Under the pieces are notes generated by a model. That model saw only the letters and a list, made by a program, of their open reading frames with translations, was not told the origin of the DNA and did not search any database. This document shows positions 16,583 through 24,599 of a stretch of 27,944 bases of DNA, one piece after another. How positions within the stretch are numbered: the first letter of the stretch is position 1; each line of letters opens with the position of its first letter. The stretch is taken from the NCBI GenBank assembly GCA_905197955.1, contig CAJKAR010000050.1:1-27944 (forward strand). The letters run 5' to 3'. A program made the translations under genes and the position numbers. Origin of the DNA: an uncultured Lentisphaeria bacterium. GTDB taxonomy: Bacteria > Verrucomicrobiota > Lentisphaeria > Victivallales > UBA1829.

Positions 16583-16838
16583 TATTCCGGATGATGACCG
16601 CAGACAGAAGATGGCCGGATTACTGGAAGATTACGGGATACGACTCCAGAAATCTTTGTTTGTATGTCATCTTCTTCCTTCGGCGCGGAAATCTCTGATG
16701 TCGGATCTGGAGCGGATCATGGATCCGGAAGCGGACTCCGTCCGGTTGTACTCTTTTTGTGAGAGATGCTGGAAGAAAAGAATTGTATGGGGGAGGAAAA
16801 ACGTGCTGGAAGAGTGTGGACCGGTTCTTCTTTTATGA
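16563..16838 (+). CDS. cas2: CRISPR adaptation protein Cas2
   Basis: A 91-aa Cas2. The N-terminus MILVAYDIPDDDRRQK carries the metal-site Asp (D7), and YGIRLQKSLFVCHL is the conserved second strand. The gene overlaps cas1 by 20 bases. Two starts are possible: ATG 16563 gives the usual MILVAYDI opening but lies about 13 bases from the AAGGAGA SD, while TTG 16557 lies about 7 bases from it. It is the last cas gene before the leader. Confidence 0.92.
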   Translation: MILVAYDIPDDDRRQKMAGLLEDYGIRLQKSLFVCHLLPSARKSLMSDLERIMDPEADSVRLYSFCERCWKKRIVWGRKNVLEECGPVLLL

Positions 16839-16849
16839 TTACGCAAAGA

Positions 16850-16888
16850 TTCAACCTGTTGTCTGACAATAGGTTGAAGAAGTTTTTT
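16850..16888 (+). terminator. Perfect palindrome and T-run after cas2 (terminator or leader dyad)
   Basis: TTCAACCT (16850-16857) pairs with AGGTTGAA (16871-16878), and the inner TTGTC pairs with GACAA around a single base, so nearly the whole 29-base segment is palindromic. Six T residues follow at 16883-16888. It lies 12 bases after the cas2 stop. An intrinsic terminator is the simplest reading, though the T-run starts four bases after the stem. An operator or adaptation-factor site in the leader is the alternative. Confidence 0.55.
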
Positions 16889-16964
16889 CCTGATGGTTCA
16901 GGAAGAAGAGAGGGCGGGCGGGGAAATGGATCAGGAGTACGCAAATGATCCTGAAAGATGTTCA

Positions 16965-16992
16965 TTGAAAAATGGAAAGAAAAGAGTATATT
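16965..16992 (+). promoter_or_regulatory. Predicted leader promoter of CRISPR array 1
   Basis: TTGAAA (16965-16970) and TATATT (16987-16992) are spaced by 16 bases, with the expected start about 40 bases before the first repeat. The leader (16890-17038) is A/T-rich with a run of eight T residues near 17017-17024. This supports transcription of the array on the plus strand, away from cas2. Confidence 0.5.
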
Positions 16993-17038
16993 GTTGAAGG
17001 GCGCAAGAAAAGGTGTTTTTTTTGAGCTTAATTTAACG

Positions 17039-19533
17039 GTAGTCCCCTGAGCCACTTCTCGGGGGAATTGAAACTTAAAGGCTTTCCCTACAAGAGTTTG
17101 GGGATGGTAGTCCCCTGAGCCACTTCTCGGGGGAATTGAAACGGTCCTCAGACCTTGAAACCCGGTTCCCCGTCGTAGTCCCCTGAGCCACTTCTCGGGG
17201 GAATTGAAACCCTCAGGTGTGCAAGATGTACCCCGCTCTGAAGTAGTCCCCTGAGCCACTTCTCGGGGGAATTGAAACCAGATTACGTTCGGGAAGCATC
17301 TTGTCGAAGGGTAGTCCCCTGAGCCACTTCTCGGGGGAATTGAAACTTTGTCGACTATGTCCTTAGACGGTACTTTATAGTAGTCCCCTGAGCCACTTCT
17401 CGGGGGAATTGAAACCTCCGCCGCTCCTCGTACAGCCTCCGGGTTGAAGTAGTCCCCTGAGCCACTTCTCGGGGGAATTGAAACATACAAGCGTGGGTGA
17501 AGCCGAGCTCTATGGCGTATTCCCCTGAGCCACTTCTCGGGGGAATTGAAACTTTCAGGTCAACTTTCCCGACGGAGCACCACCGTAGTCCCCTGAGCCA
17601 CTTCTCGGGGGAATTGAAACTTCTCCACGTCGAGGATGATCACATCCCCGACAGTAGTCCCCTGAGCCACTTCTCGGGGGAATTGAAACATTATGTGGCC
17701 TATGGAGGAAGCGTGGTGCATGTAGTCCCCTGAGCCACTTCTCGGGGGAATTGAAACCAGATATACTGTCCATCCGGAAATCATTCTCCGTAGTCCCCTG
17801 AGCCACTTCTCGGGGGAATTGAAACCATCGGGACTTTTTCTGTCTAAGCTCCGACTCGTAGTCCCCTGAGCCACTTCTCGGGGGAATTGAAACAGGACTT
17901 CCAGCTCGACGAGCCCTTCCGTATCGTAGTCCCCTGAGCCACTTCTCGGGGGAATTGAAACTACTTGAAGGTCGAACCGACCCTCCACGTCTAAGTAGTC
18001 CCCTGAGCCACTTCTCGGGGGAATTGAAACCTCCGGATGGAGTTCTTTGGTACCGGTACAGACGTAGTCCCCTGAGCCACTTCTCGGGGGAATTGAAACA
18101 ACGACGCAGACTCCATCGACTCGGCTTCTGGTAGTCCCCTGAGCCACTTCTCGGGGGAATTGAAACATATCATTGGAAGCGCTCCACGGAATGGAAAAGT
18201 AGTCCCCTGAGCCACTTCTCGGGGGAATTGAAACTCCCTACGGACGCACAGGGGATGGCCAGTGGCCGTATTCCCCTGAGCCACTTCTCGGGGGATTTGA
18301 AACTTCCACCTGCATACAGGAAAAACCCGGATTAAGTATTCCCCTGAGCCACTTCTCGGGGGTATTGAAACACGATCGCGTTCGGATATAAGTATCCCGC
18401 TCCGTATTCCCCTGAGCCACTTCTCGGGGGAATTGAAACCGTCGGATGTCATCATTCGTTTTGACACACTGGGTATTCCCCAGAGCCACTTCTCGGGGGG
18501 TTTGAAACTACCAATCTACCTTATCAGAGAATTTTTCTGGTTGTCCCCTGAGGCTCTTCTCGGGGGTATTGAAACACCCAACGGATTCCCCACCGGACAA
18601 CCATGTAGTATTCCCCAGAGCCACTTCTCGGGGGTATTGAAACAGAAATATATTTCCAATTAACTTTTTCATTGAGCAGTCCCCTGAGCCACTTCTCGGG
18701 GGTATTGAAACTTATCAGAAAATCTCTCAATAAAATCCTCAGAGTATTCCCCTGAGCCACTTCTCGGGGGAATTGAAACTTGAAGTACCCTTAAGGTTAG
18801 TTGTTCCAGAAAGTATTCCCCAGAGCCACTTCTCGGGGGGATTGAAACTTCAAGAGCTCCCATGTGACGGGAACTGGATAGGTATTCCCCAGAGCCACTT
18901 CTCGGGGGTATTGAAACTATTATTTTAACTCCCTTATCTCCGCCCTGACCGTATTCCCCAGAGCCACTTCTCGGGGGAATTGAAACTCATACTTGAAGAT
19001 AAGTCGAGCTTCCGGCATGTATTCCCCAGAGCCACTTCTCGGGGGAATTGAAACCCACCGGACGATCATGAAACAGATGACGCCGCGTAGTCCCCTGAGT
19101 CACTTCTCGGAGGAATTGAAACTGGTTTTCATACCAGATGGAAACTTCATTGGAAGTAGTCCCCTGAGCCACTTCTCGGGGGAATTGAAACGTCAAAGCG
19201 CTTTGAAATAGACCAGGTGCAGCAAGTAGTCCCCTGAGCCACTTCTCGGGGGGATTGAAACACCCAGCGGATTCCCCACCGGACAACCATGTAGTATTCC
19301 CCTGAGTCACTTCTCGGGGGAATTGAAACTAACCGTATTCGGAGCAAGAAGGTTTCCAAGATGTAGTCCCCTGAGTCACTTCTCGGGGGAATTGAAACTC
19401 AAACCGGGGATCGACTGTTCGCCGATGCTTGTATTCCCCTGAGTCACTTCTCGGGGGAATTGAAACTTCCAATCAACTTTATCTGAGAATTTCCTAAGTT
19501 GTCCCCTGAGCATCTTCTCGGGGGAATTGAAAC
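17039..19533 (+). CRISPR. CRISPR array 1: 37 repeats of 36 bp, 36 spacers
   Basis: The repeat begins GTAGTCCCCTGAGCCACTT and ends CTCGGGGGAATTGAAAC. CCCC...GGGG can form the Cas6-recognised hairpin and ATTGAAAC gives the crRNA handle. Spacers are mostly 31-33 bp. Repeats 1-18 are almost identical (repeat 8 has GTATTC), while from repeat 19 (18268) onwards they decay: GTATTC, CAGAGCC, CCTGAGTCAC, TATTGAAAC, and two GTTGTC forms (18540, 19498). The leader is therefore at the low-coordinate, cas2 side and the old end is at 19533. Spacers at 18509, 18644, 18712 and 19467 are related to one another, and those at 18576 and 19262 differ by one base. Orientation and handle agree with the type III cas genes upstream. 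Confidence 0.97.
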
Positions 19534-19685
19534 GAATGGGAAACACTTATTTATTAGATCAGTCTAATTAATGAGTTCAAAAAAATATATCCATGCAAAT
19601 TGTCTGCTCTCTCATGAAATTCCCGATGACAGGATAAAAAAGATTTTTTGCTTTTTACCGGAAAAATACGCTTTTAAAGACTTAC

Positions 19686-19691
19686 TATAAA
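19686..19691 (+). promoter_or_regulatory. -10 element placed to start transcription at tmRNA-like copy 2
   Basis: TATAAA ends five bases before the GGGG that begins the tmRNA-like RNA, so a transcript would start at or within a base or two of its mature 5' end. No good -35 is visible 17 bases upstream. The 160 bases between the array end and this site are A/T-rich and hold no ORF that I can support. Confidence 0.42.
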
Positions 19692-19696
19692 ATGAA

Positions 19697-19773
19697 GGGG
19701 CCGAGATGGTTCGACGGAAATATGCGGATTGCAAATCTTCCGGACGCGGGATCGCTCCCCGCCGGCTCCACCA
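19697..19773 (+). ncRNA. tmRNA-like mini RNA, copy 2 (tRNA-like domain without mRNA-like region)
   Basis: A 77-base element. It starts GGGGCCGAGATGGTTCGACGG, which matches the almost invariant tmRNA 5' end (GGGGC...GG.TTCGACGGG), and ends in a GGACGCGGG T-stem strand and CCGGCTCC-ACCA, matching the tmRNA 3' end. GGGGCCG pairs with CGGCTCC as acceptor. GGAA...TTCC and TGC...GCA close a short P2-like hairpin in place of the roughly 270-nt tag-coding and pseudoknot region of normal tmRNA. The T-loop reads GGATCGCTCC, so the usual TTC is altered. There is no anticodon arm. Two tiny membrane peptides follow within 350 bases. A decayed ssrA copy is the main alternative, but the retained base pairing argues for selection. 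Confidence 0.66.
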
Positions 19774-19804
19774 ATGTCAACCACATAAAAAAGGAGATTT
19801 TACA

Positions 19805-19903
19805 ATGAAACTCAGTGACTGGATCACAATCATCGGAGCAATCGCCACCATTGTCATCACAGTGGCGGAGTCGTCGCAGGAAAATAAAATCAACAACTTG
19901 TGA
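19805..19903 (+). CDS. Small hydrophobic peptide 1 (32 aa)
   Basis: A short frame, MKLSDWITIIGAIATIVIT followed by VAESSQENKINNL, with a strong SD (AAGGAG, 9 bases upstream). Residues 6-21 form one hydrophobic segment, and the C-terminus is polar. It starts 31 bases after the CCA end of the tmRNA-like RNA. It resembles peptide 2 (19979-20104) in the pattern W-I-x-I-I-G-x-x-(A/S)-x-I-V-(I/V). Size and shape are those of membrane-acting toxic or regulatory peptides, but the function is unknown. Confidence 0.55.
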   Translation: MKLSDWITIIGAIATIVITVAESSQENKINNL

Positions 19904-19978
19904 AAGCAGTTACACTCATAAACAACAAAAGAGAAATTTACATAAACAACATCAACAGCAGAAAAAGGAGAATATACT

Positions 19979-20104
19979 ATGAGTGAAAAAGTCTGGATCG
20001 CCATCATCGGAGAAGTTTCTGCAATCGTCGTTGCGGGGATCAACTGCTATGCCGTCTCGATCAAAAGCGAAAACGGACAGAAGAGAAGAGGATGCTCCGT
20101 GTGA
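19979..20104 (+). CDS. Small hydrophobic peptide 2 (41 aa)
   Basis: It starts MSEKVWIAIIGEVSAIVV, continues AGINCYAVSIKSENGQKRRG, and ends CSV. A strong SD (AAAAAGGAG) lies 8 bases before the ATG. One hydrophobic segment (about 6-25) is followed by a basic tail. It is 75 bases downstream of peptide 1 and similar to it, so the pair probably arose by duplication. It ends 54 bases before the convergent protease-TPR gene. GTGTGA (20099-20104) and TCACAC (20116-20121), followed by CCGTTTT, may form a weak terminator. Confidence 0.55.
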   Translation: MSEKVWIAIIGEVSAIVVAGINCYAVSIKSENGQKRRGCSV

Positions 20105-20158
20105 TACCTCTCTTTTCACACCCGTTTTATGGACTTTCCCACTTCTCTGCCTGCGCCA

Positions 20159-22132
20159 TCAATACCAGTAATGCAAGGCGGGATACGGTCCGCCCTCTTC
20201 CAAAAACATCCGCCAGGAATCAGCAGTGGAAAAATGCTCCAGAAGAGGATGCAACGCTTTCAGAGCTTCTTTTTTACGATCCTCGCCACCAAGGGAATGA
20301 AACGCTTCGGCCAGTACGGTCATCCGAATATATGCCAGAATATCATGATCGGATTTCAACTTGAGCAGCTGTACTCCCTCTCTGAAACAGAGATCCGCGG
20401 AAACAAACTCGCCCCTGCTCGCCAGAATTGCCCCCCGATACTTTTTTATCAGCGCACGGAGCCACGATTCCGCTTCTTCCGGAAGCTCATGAGATTTCCC
20501 CGCATCCGAAGGAATCTCCATTCCGAGAAGAAGGCGACGATACAGAGATTGCATCCTGAACCGCTCCAGATAATATCGATTTTTCTTCCTGCATTCAGGA
20601 AAAGCGCGTAAGTTCCGTTCTATCTGCAGACTTGCATTGCGATATGCGTCCGCTTCTTTCTGCGTTCCGGGACAGAACAGAACATGCCAGGAATAAAGAT
20701 AGTTCAAATCCTGAGCAATCTCCTGTTCGGAATTCAACCGGACCGCATGAAGAAGCGCTTTTTCGAAATGACTCTTTGCCATATCCCGGTCAAACCCGGA
20801 AATTCCGGCAAGAGTCCCGTAGGAGTGAGCCTGCCCCATGGTCCCGTGATAGCGCATCAGCAGATCATCATCTTCCAGTTTATTAAGCTCCTCTTTCAAT
20901 ACACCGGCAAGATGGAGAAGAGATTCAAAATCCTCGATATCCTGAAATTCGACCAGCGCCTCAATTTCGAGTCTGCGCAAGTATTGTTCCGCCCTGAGTT
21001 CTCTGGCTTCCCGCTTTGCTTCCGCATTGTATTTCAGAGCATTCTGCGTGTCGCCCATGTGACAGAAAACCGCGCTTTTCAGCATCAGATAACGCAGATG
21101 GCTTTTCTGATCGCGCGTTTTCGGAACGGCTTCCATATTGTTGTCCAAACGGGCCAGCATCGTATCCCATCGGTTGAAGTTCTCATGCCGAATTTCCGGT
21201 TCCAGCTCCTTCAGACGGTTGATGGCTTCATGAAATGTCGGAACAACCAGTCCCCGTGCATCCAACTGCTTTTGAATCTCCTTCAGAACTTCGTTCAACG
21301 TCAAGCGGGTGTTCAACGGAATTGCGGAAGAATCCTGACAGGGAAACTTGGAACTCTCAGGAAAGAAAAAAGTCGCATTGGGAAAATATTGATGAAGTCC
21401 ATTCAGTTTTTCCGGGACCTCGACAGATTGCAGATGATTATGTACAATTTGTCCAGTGGAGAGAAGACGCAGCCGGTTGTATTCGGGCAAACCGCCGCTC
21501 TTTCGCTGGAAAGCCAGATAAAGCGGAAGCATGAAACTTTGTCCTGTCAGACGAATCACACTGTTCTGGCGGCAGCCGACCACACAGGAGAAGGGCGGAT
21601 CATTTTTGAAAAGAGTGCGATACGGTTCAACCCACTCTTCCAACGGTTTTCCACCAGCATCGACAATACAGGAATCCGTTTTTTCAATAAAGAAAAAAGG
21701 GAGAAAAAACGCCTCCTGACCTATGTAGACCGGAATAAAACCATCCGCATCCAGAAGTTTACTCAGGCGCTTGCGGACGGCGATCTCGCAACGCCCCGAA
21801 AATTCACTGCTCCCACTCCAGAGCTGTTCCGGAAGATCGGCTGAAGTTGAAGGAGCAAGAAACTCCAGTTCCCTGAAGTGAATCTGCTTCAATTGACACC
21901 ATTCTTTTCCAAGAACTTTGTCAAAAACATCGGTAATCCAAGCGGACGCATTCAGATACCAGCGGCAGGAAAGTTCCGCAATACACGAAATCTGAACTTC
22001 CATGGAGTAACGGTTGTCGGAATTTTCCGCCGCCGCTATTAAATCGGATGTCGTGAAGAAAAGTAAATTTTCAGGCTCTTTCGAAACAGTCGATGCTATG
22101 CGCGAAAGATGATACAGTTGATTCATTTTCAT
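20159..22132 (-). CDS. Lon-like Ser/Lys protease domain fused to TPR-type repeats
   Basis: A 657-aa protein. Residues about 185-262 resemble the S16 (Lon) protease domain: LTGQSFMLPLYLAFQ with candidate Ser199, STGQIVHNHLQSVEVPEKL with candidate Lys242, and NATFFFPES, which aligns with the i.P..N end of the family. Ser and Lys are 43 residues apart, the same spacing as in E. coli Lon (S679/K722). No AAA+ ATPase is present. Residues about 330-640 are helical pairs of TPR type (for example SAVFCHMGDTQNALKYNAEA). The first 180 residues are unassigned. It is the last gene of a five-gene operon and overlaps the 340-aa gene by four bases (ATGA). The proposed role is a regulated protease whose TPRs bind a partner or trigger. 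The protease call rests on motif and spacing only. Confidence 0.6.
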   Translation of the reverse strand: MKMNQLYHLSRIASTVSKEPENLLFFTTSDLIAAAENSDNRYSMEVQISCIAELSCRWYLNASAWITDVFDKVLGKEWCQLKQIHFRELEFLAPSTSADLPEQLWSGSSEFSGRCEIAVRKRLSKLLDADGFIPVYIGQEAFFLPFFFIEKTDSCIVDAGGKPLEEWVEPYRTLFKNDPPFSCVVGCRQNSVIRLTGQSFMLPLYLAFQRKSGGLPEYNRLRLLSTGQIVHNHLQSVEVPEKLNGLHQYFPNATFFFPESSKFPCQDSSAIPLNTRLTLNEVLKEIQKQLDARGLVVPTFHEAINRLKELEPEIRHENFNRWDTMLARLDNNMEAVPKTRDQKSHLRYLMLKSAVFCHMGDTQNALKYNAEAKREARELRAEQYLRRLEIEALVEFQDIEDFESLLHLAGVLKEELNKLEDDDLLMRYHGTMGQAHSYGTLAGISGFDRDMAKSHFEKALLHAVRLNSEQEIAQDLNYLYSWHVLFCPGTQKEADAYRNASLQIERNLRAFPECRKKNRYYLERFRMQSLYRRLLLGMEIPSDAGKSHELPEEAESWLRALIKKYRGAILASRGEFVSADLCFREGVQLLKLKSDHDILAYIRMTVLAEAFHSLGGEDRKKEALKALHPLLEHFSTADSWRMFLEEGGPYPALHYWY

Positions 22133-23151
22133 TCCGTCTTCTGTTTTTCAAAACACAGGATTTCTTTCCCGGAAGGATCGCGCAAAGCACATTTTCCATC
22201 AAAAAATTCAAGATCATGCACAAGACAGAACCCGTTGCGAAGAATCCCCAGCACAGAACCGTTTTCCGAAACAAGCTCCCAGGAATCGAATGCTGAGGAA
22301 GGTTCGCTCTGATCCGGGGTATAAATGTTGACCCGCAGTTCCTTTTCATTCGGTGAAAAGACAATCGAGACGAACTCACTGTGCCCATAGGGATGACATT
22401 CAACCGCGATATCGTGTTTTTCCGTCCCCGCGGCAAGAGCAATATCTTCCTGAGGCCACAGCTCCGGCAGCGGAATGCTTTTCAGCCAATTAACAAGCGT
22501 TCCAGAAGGACTGGTAACTCCTGTTTCCGGGACAACAACTGGCGATGCAGCAAGTTCGCCATCTTCTGCAAGTTCAAGATTGTCCACTTCCTCAAAAATT
22601 GCAGATTCTTCCCTGATATACTGGATTCTGGGATCATCGGCAGCAAGAATCGGCATTCCGGATTTTGCAATCAGTTCCGGTTTGAGAGCGCGTCCGGTCA
22701 GGAGATGTTCCCAGAAATCTCTGGCATCGGAACAGTCAGAGGCCGGAAGTTCTCCGATCAGCCAGCTTTTCTTCAGAGTCTCATCCTGGAGAGTTCTGGT
22801 ATTCCATGCCTGCAGAGTATTGAGATACATTCCGCCATCAAATTCAGGCTTGAATTCCTCATCATTGGCGGGGAAATCGTAGTGAGAAAACGTCATAACG
22901 AGAAAGGAATCCTTCTCCCAACGACGAAGAAGTACAACATAAGTAATGCGCTCCAACTGGCTCAGAAGACGAATCTGCCTTTCCTGAAGATCTGTATCAA
23001 AGGGGTTTTGCGGATTCAGACTTACCGCAGAGCTGTTCTGTGCATCCTCAAATTCATCAAATCCGGCAACTGTACTCATCGCTTTCTGGATCTGATAGGC
23101 TCTCAAAAAGAATGCCGTATTCTGTTCACGTTTTCTGGTAAGTTCATCCAT
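22129..23151 (-). CDS. Unknown protein, 340 aa, partner of the Lon-like/TPR protein
   Basis: I do not recognise this family. The first 180 residues look like a compact alpha/beta domain (ERITYVVLLRRWEKDSFLVMTFSHYDFP; LQAWNTRTLQDETLKKSWLIGELP). An acidic, low-complexity stretch follows (EEVDNLELAEDGELAASPVVVPETG, about 187-211), then a beta-rich C-terminal domain (about 225-340). Such a two-domain protein with a flexible acidic linker is a plausible substrate or regulator of the downstream protease, but this is inference. No membrane segment is seen. The start overlaps the end of the 335-aa gene by one base, and its stop overlaps the protease gene start. Confidence 0.7.
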   Translation of the reverse strand: MDELTRKREQNTAFFLRAYQIQKAMSTVAGFDEFEDAQNSSAVSLNPQNPFDTDLQERQIRLLSQLERITYVVLLRRWEKDSFLVMTFSHYDFPANDEEFKPEFDGGMYLNTLQAWNTRTLQDETLKKSWLIGELPASDCSDARDFWEHLLTGRALKPELIAKSGMPILAADDPRIQYIREESAIFEEVDNLELAEDGELAASPVVVPETGVTSPSGTLVNWLKSIPLPELWPQEDIALAAGTEKHDIAVECHPYGHSEFVSIVFSPNEKELRVNIYTPDQSEPSSAFDSWELVSENGSVLGILRNGFCLVHDLEFFDGKCALRDPSGKEILCFEKQKTE

Positions 23152-24158
23152 TATAAATCTCCTCTCTTATTGACACGGTTCATTCCATTCTCTATCCTTT
23201 GTAAGAGAAAAGCGGACTTCTTTTCCGGTTTGATCCGGTTCATCAGTAAAGAAATGACAAAACTTGTAGCTCCGGGAATAAACAGGATTCTTAAGCATTC
23301 CTCTGGGAATGCTTTAATCGCGGGCAAAATCACGTTGTTCAGACGATCATAGATCGTAGTATTGGAAAGACCGACATAATTTTTCAGCTCTGGTATACTC
23401 AGAGAGATTTTTGCCAGATAAACCAGAAGTATTGCCGAATTGTCATTCGAAAAAGCGTGGCTGAAGTGATCGGTCAGACACTCCTTGTCAAAAGAATTTA
23501 ACGAGGAACGCACCTTATCAGGAAGCACATCTCCCAGTGTTCTGGATTTTCCGGTATCATCACGACCGATTCCCATATGAATGGAGATCTGTTTTTCCCA
23601 TATTTGCGGAAAGTTGTTGCGTAGAAAACGTTCCGCAATCTCATTAATTATGCCGTAACGTCCCAGCAACTGTCCCCGAATCACTTTTAAGGCAGGATCA
23701 CTGCTATTTTTAATGCATTCCCATGTGTGATCCTTATAATTTTTCTGACTCTTGCCGATATTTGCTTTCTCGATGATCCCACAATCAAATTCATGGGCCC
23801 AGACAACAGCGGGAGCTTGACTGCCATTCGATTTATCAGAAACAGAACCCTCCTTGTCCAAATCATCATCCTCTTCATTTGGCGAATCAACAAAGTCTTG
23901 ATCCGCCCCCTCTCCGGACTGGCAAGGAGAATCATCAAGATTTTCTGTATCTTCCTTTTTCGAGTTTGTGGCGTCATAATCCGAAAACAACTGATCTAGT
24001 TGATTGCCGACTACTCTATGAAACTTCTTTCTAAATGCGTTTGTAACCTCTGCTTCCAGGATTTGCCTTGACGCATCTGGACATCCGGCAATCGAACAAA
24101 TCAATTTCCATTGGTTCCAGGCGAATAACGCCTCATCATTTCTATTTACATTATTCAT
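23151..24158 (-). CDS. HTH protein with sigma-like C-terminal region and acidic linker
   Basis: A 335-aa protein. Residues 1-60 are helical, 63-108 are an Asp/Glu/Ser-rich linker, and about 120-200 form a helical domain (GIIEKANIGKSQKNYKDHTWE; YGIINEIAERFLRNNFP). Residues about 245-285 read as a helix-turn-helix resembling sigma factor region 4 (AKISLSIPELKNYVGLSNTTIYDRLNNVILPAI). It may be a transcription factor or sigma-like regulator of this operon or of defence genes. No recognisable sigma region 2 is seen. It overlaps the neighbouring genes at both ends, so it is translated from the same message. An ordinary DNA-binding regulator is the alternative. Confidence 0.55.
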   Translation of the reverse strand: MNNVNRNDEALFAWNQWKLICSIAGCPDASRQILEAEVTNAFRKKFHRVVGNQLDQLFSDYDATNSKKEDTENLDDSPCQSGEGADQDFVDSPNEEDDDLDKEGSVSDKSNGSQAPAVVWAHEFDCGIIEKANIGKSQKNYKDHTWECIKNSSDPALKVIRGQLLGRYGIINEIAERFLRNNFPQIWEKQISIHMGIGRDDTGKSRTLGDVLPDKVRSSLNSFDKECLTDHFSHAFSNDNSAILLVYLAKISLSIPELKNYVGLSNTTIYDRLNNVILPAIKAFPEECLRILFIPGATSFVISLLMNRIKPEKKSAFLLQRIENGMNRVNKRGDL

Positions 24159-24579
24159 CGAATCTGACTCCTTTCTTCAAGAGGTGTTTTTTTAACTCGG
24201 AAATCTCGTCAGGACTCAATCGAGGTTTGAATTCATTCCTTTTTATTCCATGATGAAACCCCACGCTATCCGCCGGGTGAAAATAATATGGTTTGATCTT
24301 GAAAAATCCCGGTCTTTCTTTTTCATTTTCAGAAAAATTCCGGATACGGAAGCCTGTTTTATTCGAATGAGATCCCAAAAGCATTGGAACCGGTTGATAC
24401 AGCGAAGTCAAATTTTTCTTCCCGAGGCATATCGCAGGATGATGACCTTCGTCATTTTTTGATACAAAATTCGGGATTGCCTTACGCCAGAGAGCATTTT
24501 TGATTTTCCAGAGCGTTCCAAGGGCAAAATAGTCCGTCGTATTGAACAGTTGGATGAAACGTTGTTCTTTGACATTCAT
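24151..24579 (-). CDS. Small protein, possibly MazF/PemK-like
   Basis: A 142-aa protein. The core (NFVSKNDEGHHPAICLGKKN, then YQPVPMLLGSH) is loosely like the beta-barrel opening of MazF/PemK proteins, which usually read RPvvvl...vpvtS. It ends in a basic helix (SPDEISELKKHLLKKG). The similarity is weak and no catalytic residue can be assigned. It lies 20 bases downstream of the 937-aa gene and overlaps the HTH gene by eight bases. No separate antitoxin-like gene is adjacent. Confidence 0.5.
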   Translation of the reverse strand: MNVKEQRFIQLFNTTDYFALGTLWKIKNALWRKAIPNFVSKNDEGHHPAICLGKKNLTSLYQPVPMLLGSHSNKTGFRIRNFSENEKERPGFFKIKPYYFHPADSVGFHHGIKRNEFKPRLSPDEISELKKHLLKKGVRFDE

Positions 24580-24599
24580 TTTAGAAATTCTCTCTCCAT

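Noticed and set aside
8271..16838. Canonical type III-B Cmr system with active cyclic oligoadenylate signalling
   Set aside because: The GGDD motif is missing in Cas10 and no CARF/SAVED effector is present, so type III-C is preferred.
16717..18489. Minus-strand frames encoding repeated SIPPRSGSGDY or FQFPREVAQGTT peptides
   Set aside because: These are translations of the CRISPR repeat, not a repeat protein.
5392..19773. The two tmRNA-like copies as attL/attR of an integrated element
   Set aside because: Each copy has both its own 5' and 3' ends and they differ inside, there is no integrase gene in the window, and no extra direct repeat flanks them.
20684..21844. A 386-codon plus-strand frame inside the protease-TPR gene
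   Set aside because: Antisense shadow; the minus-strand gene has the operon overlaps and motifs.
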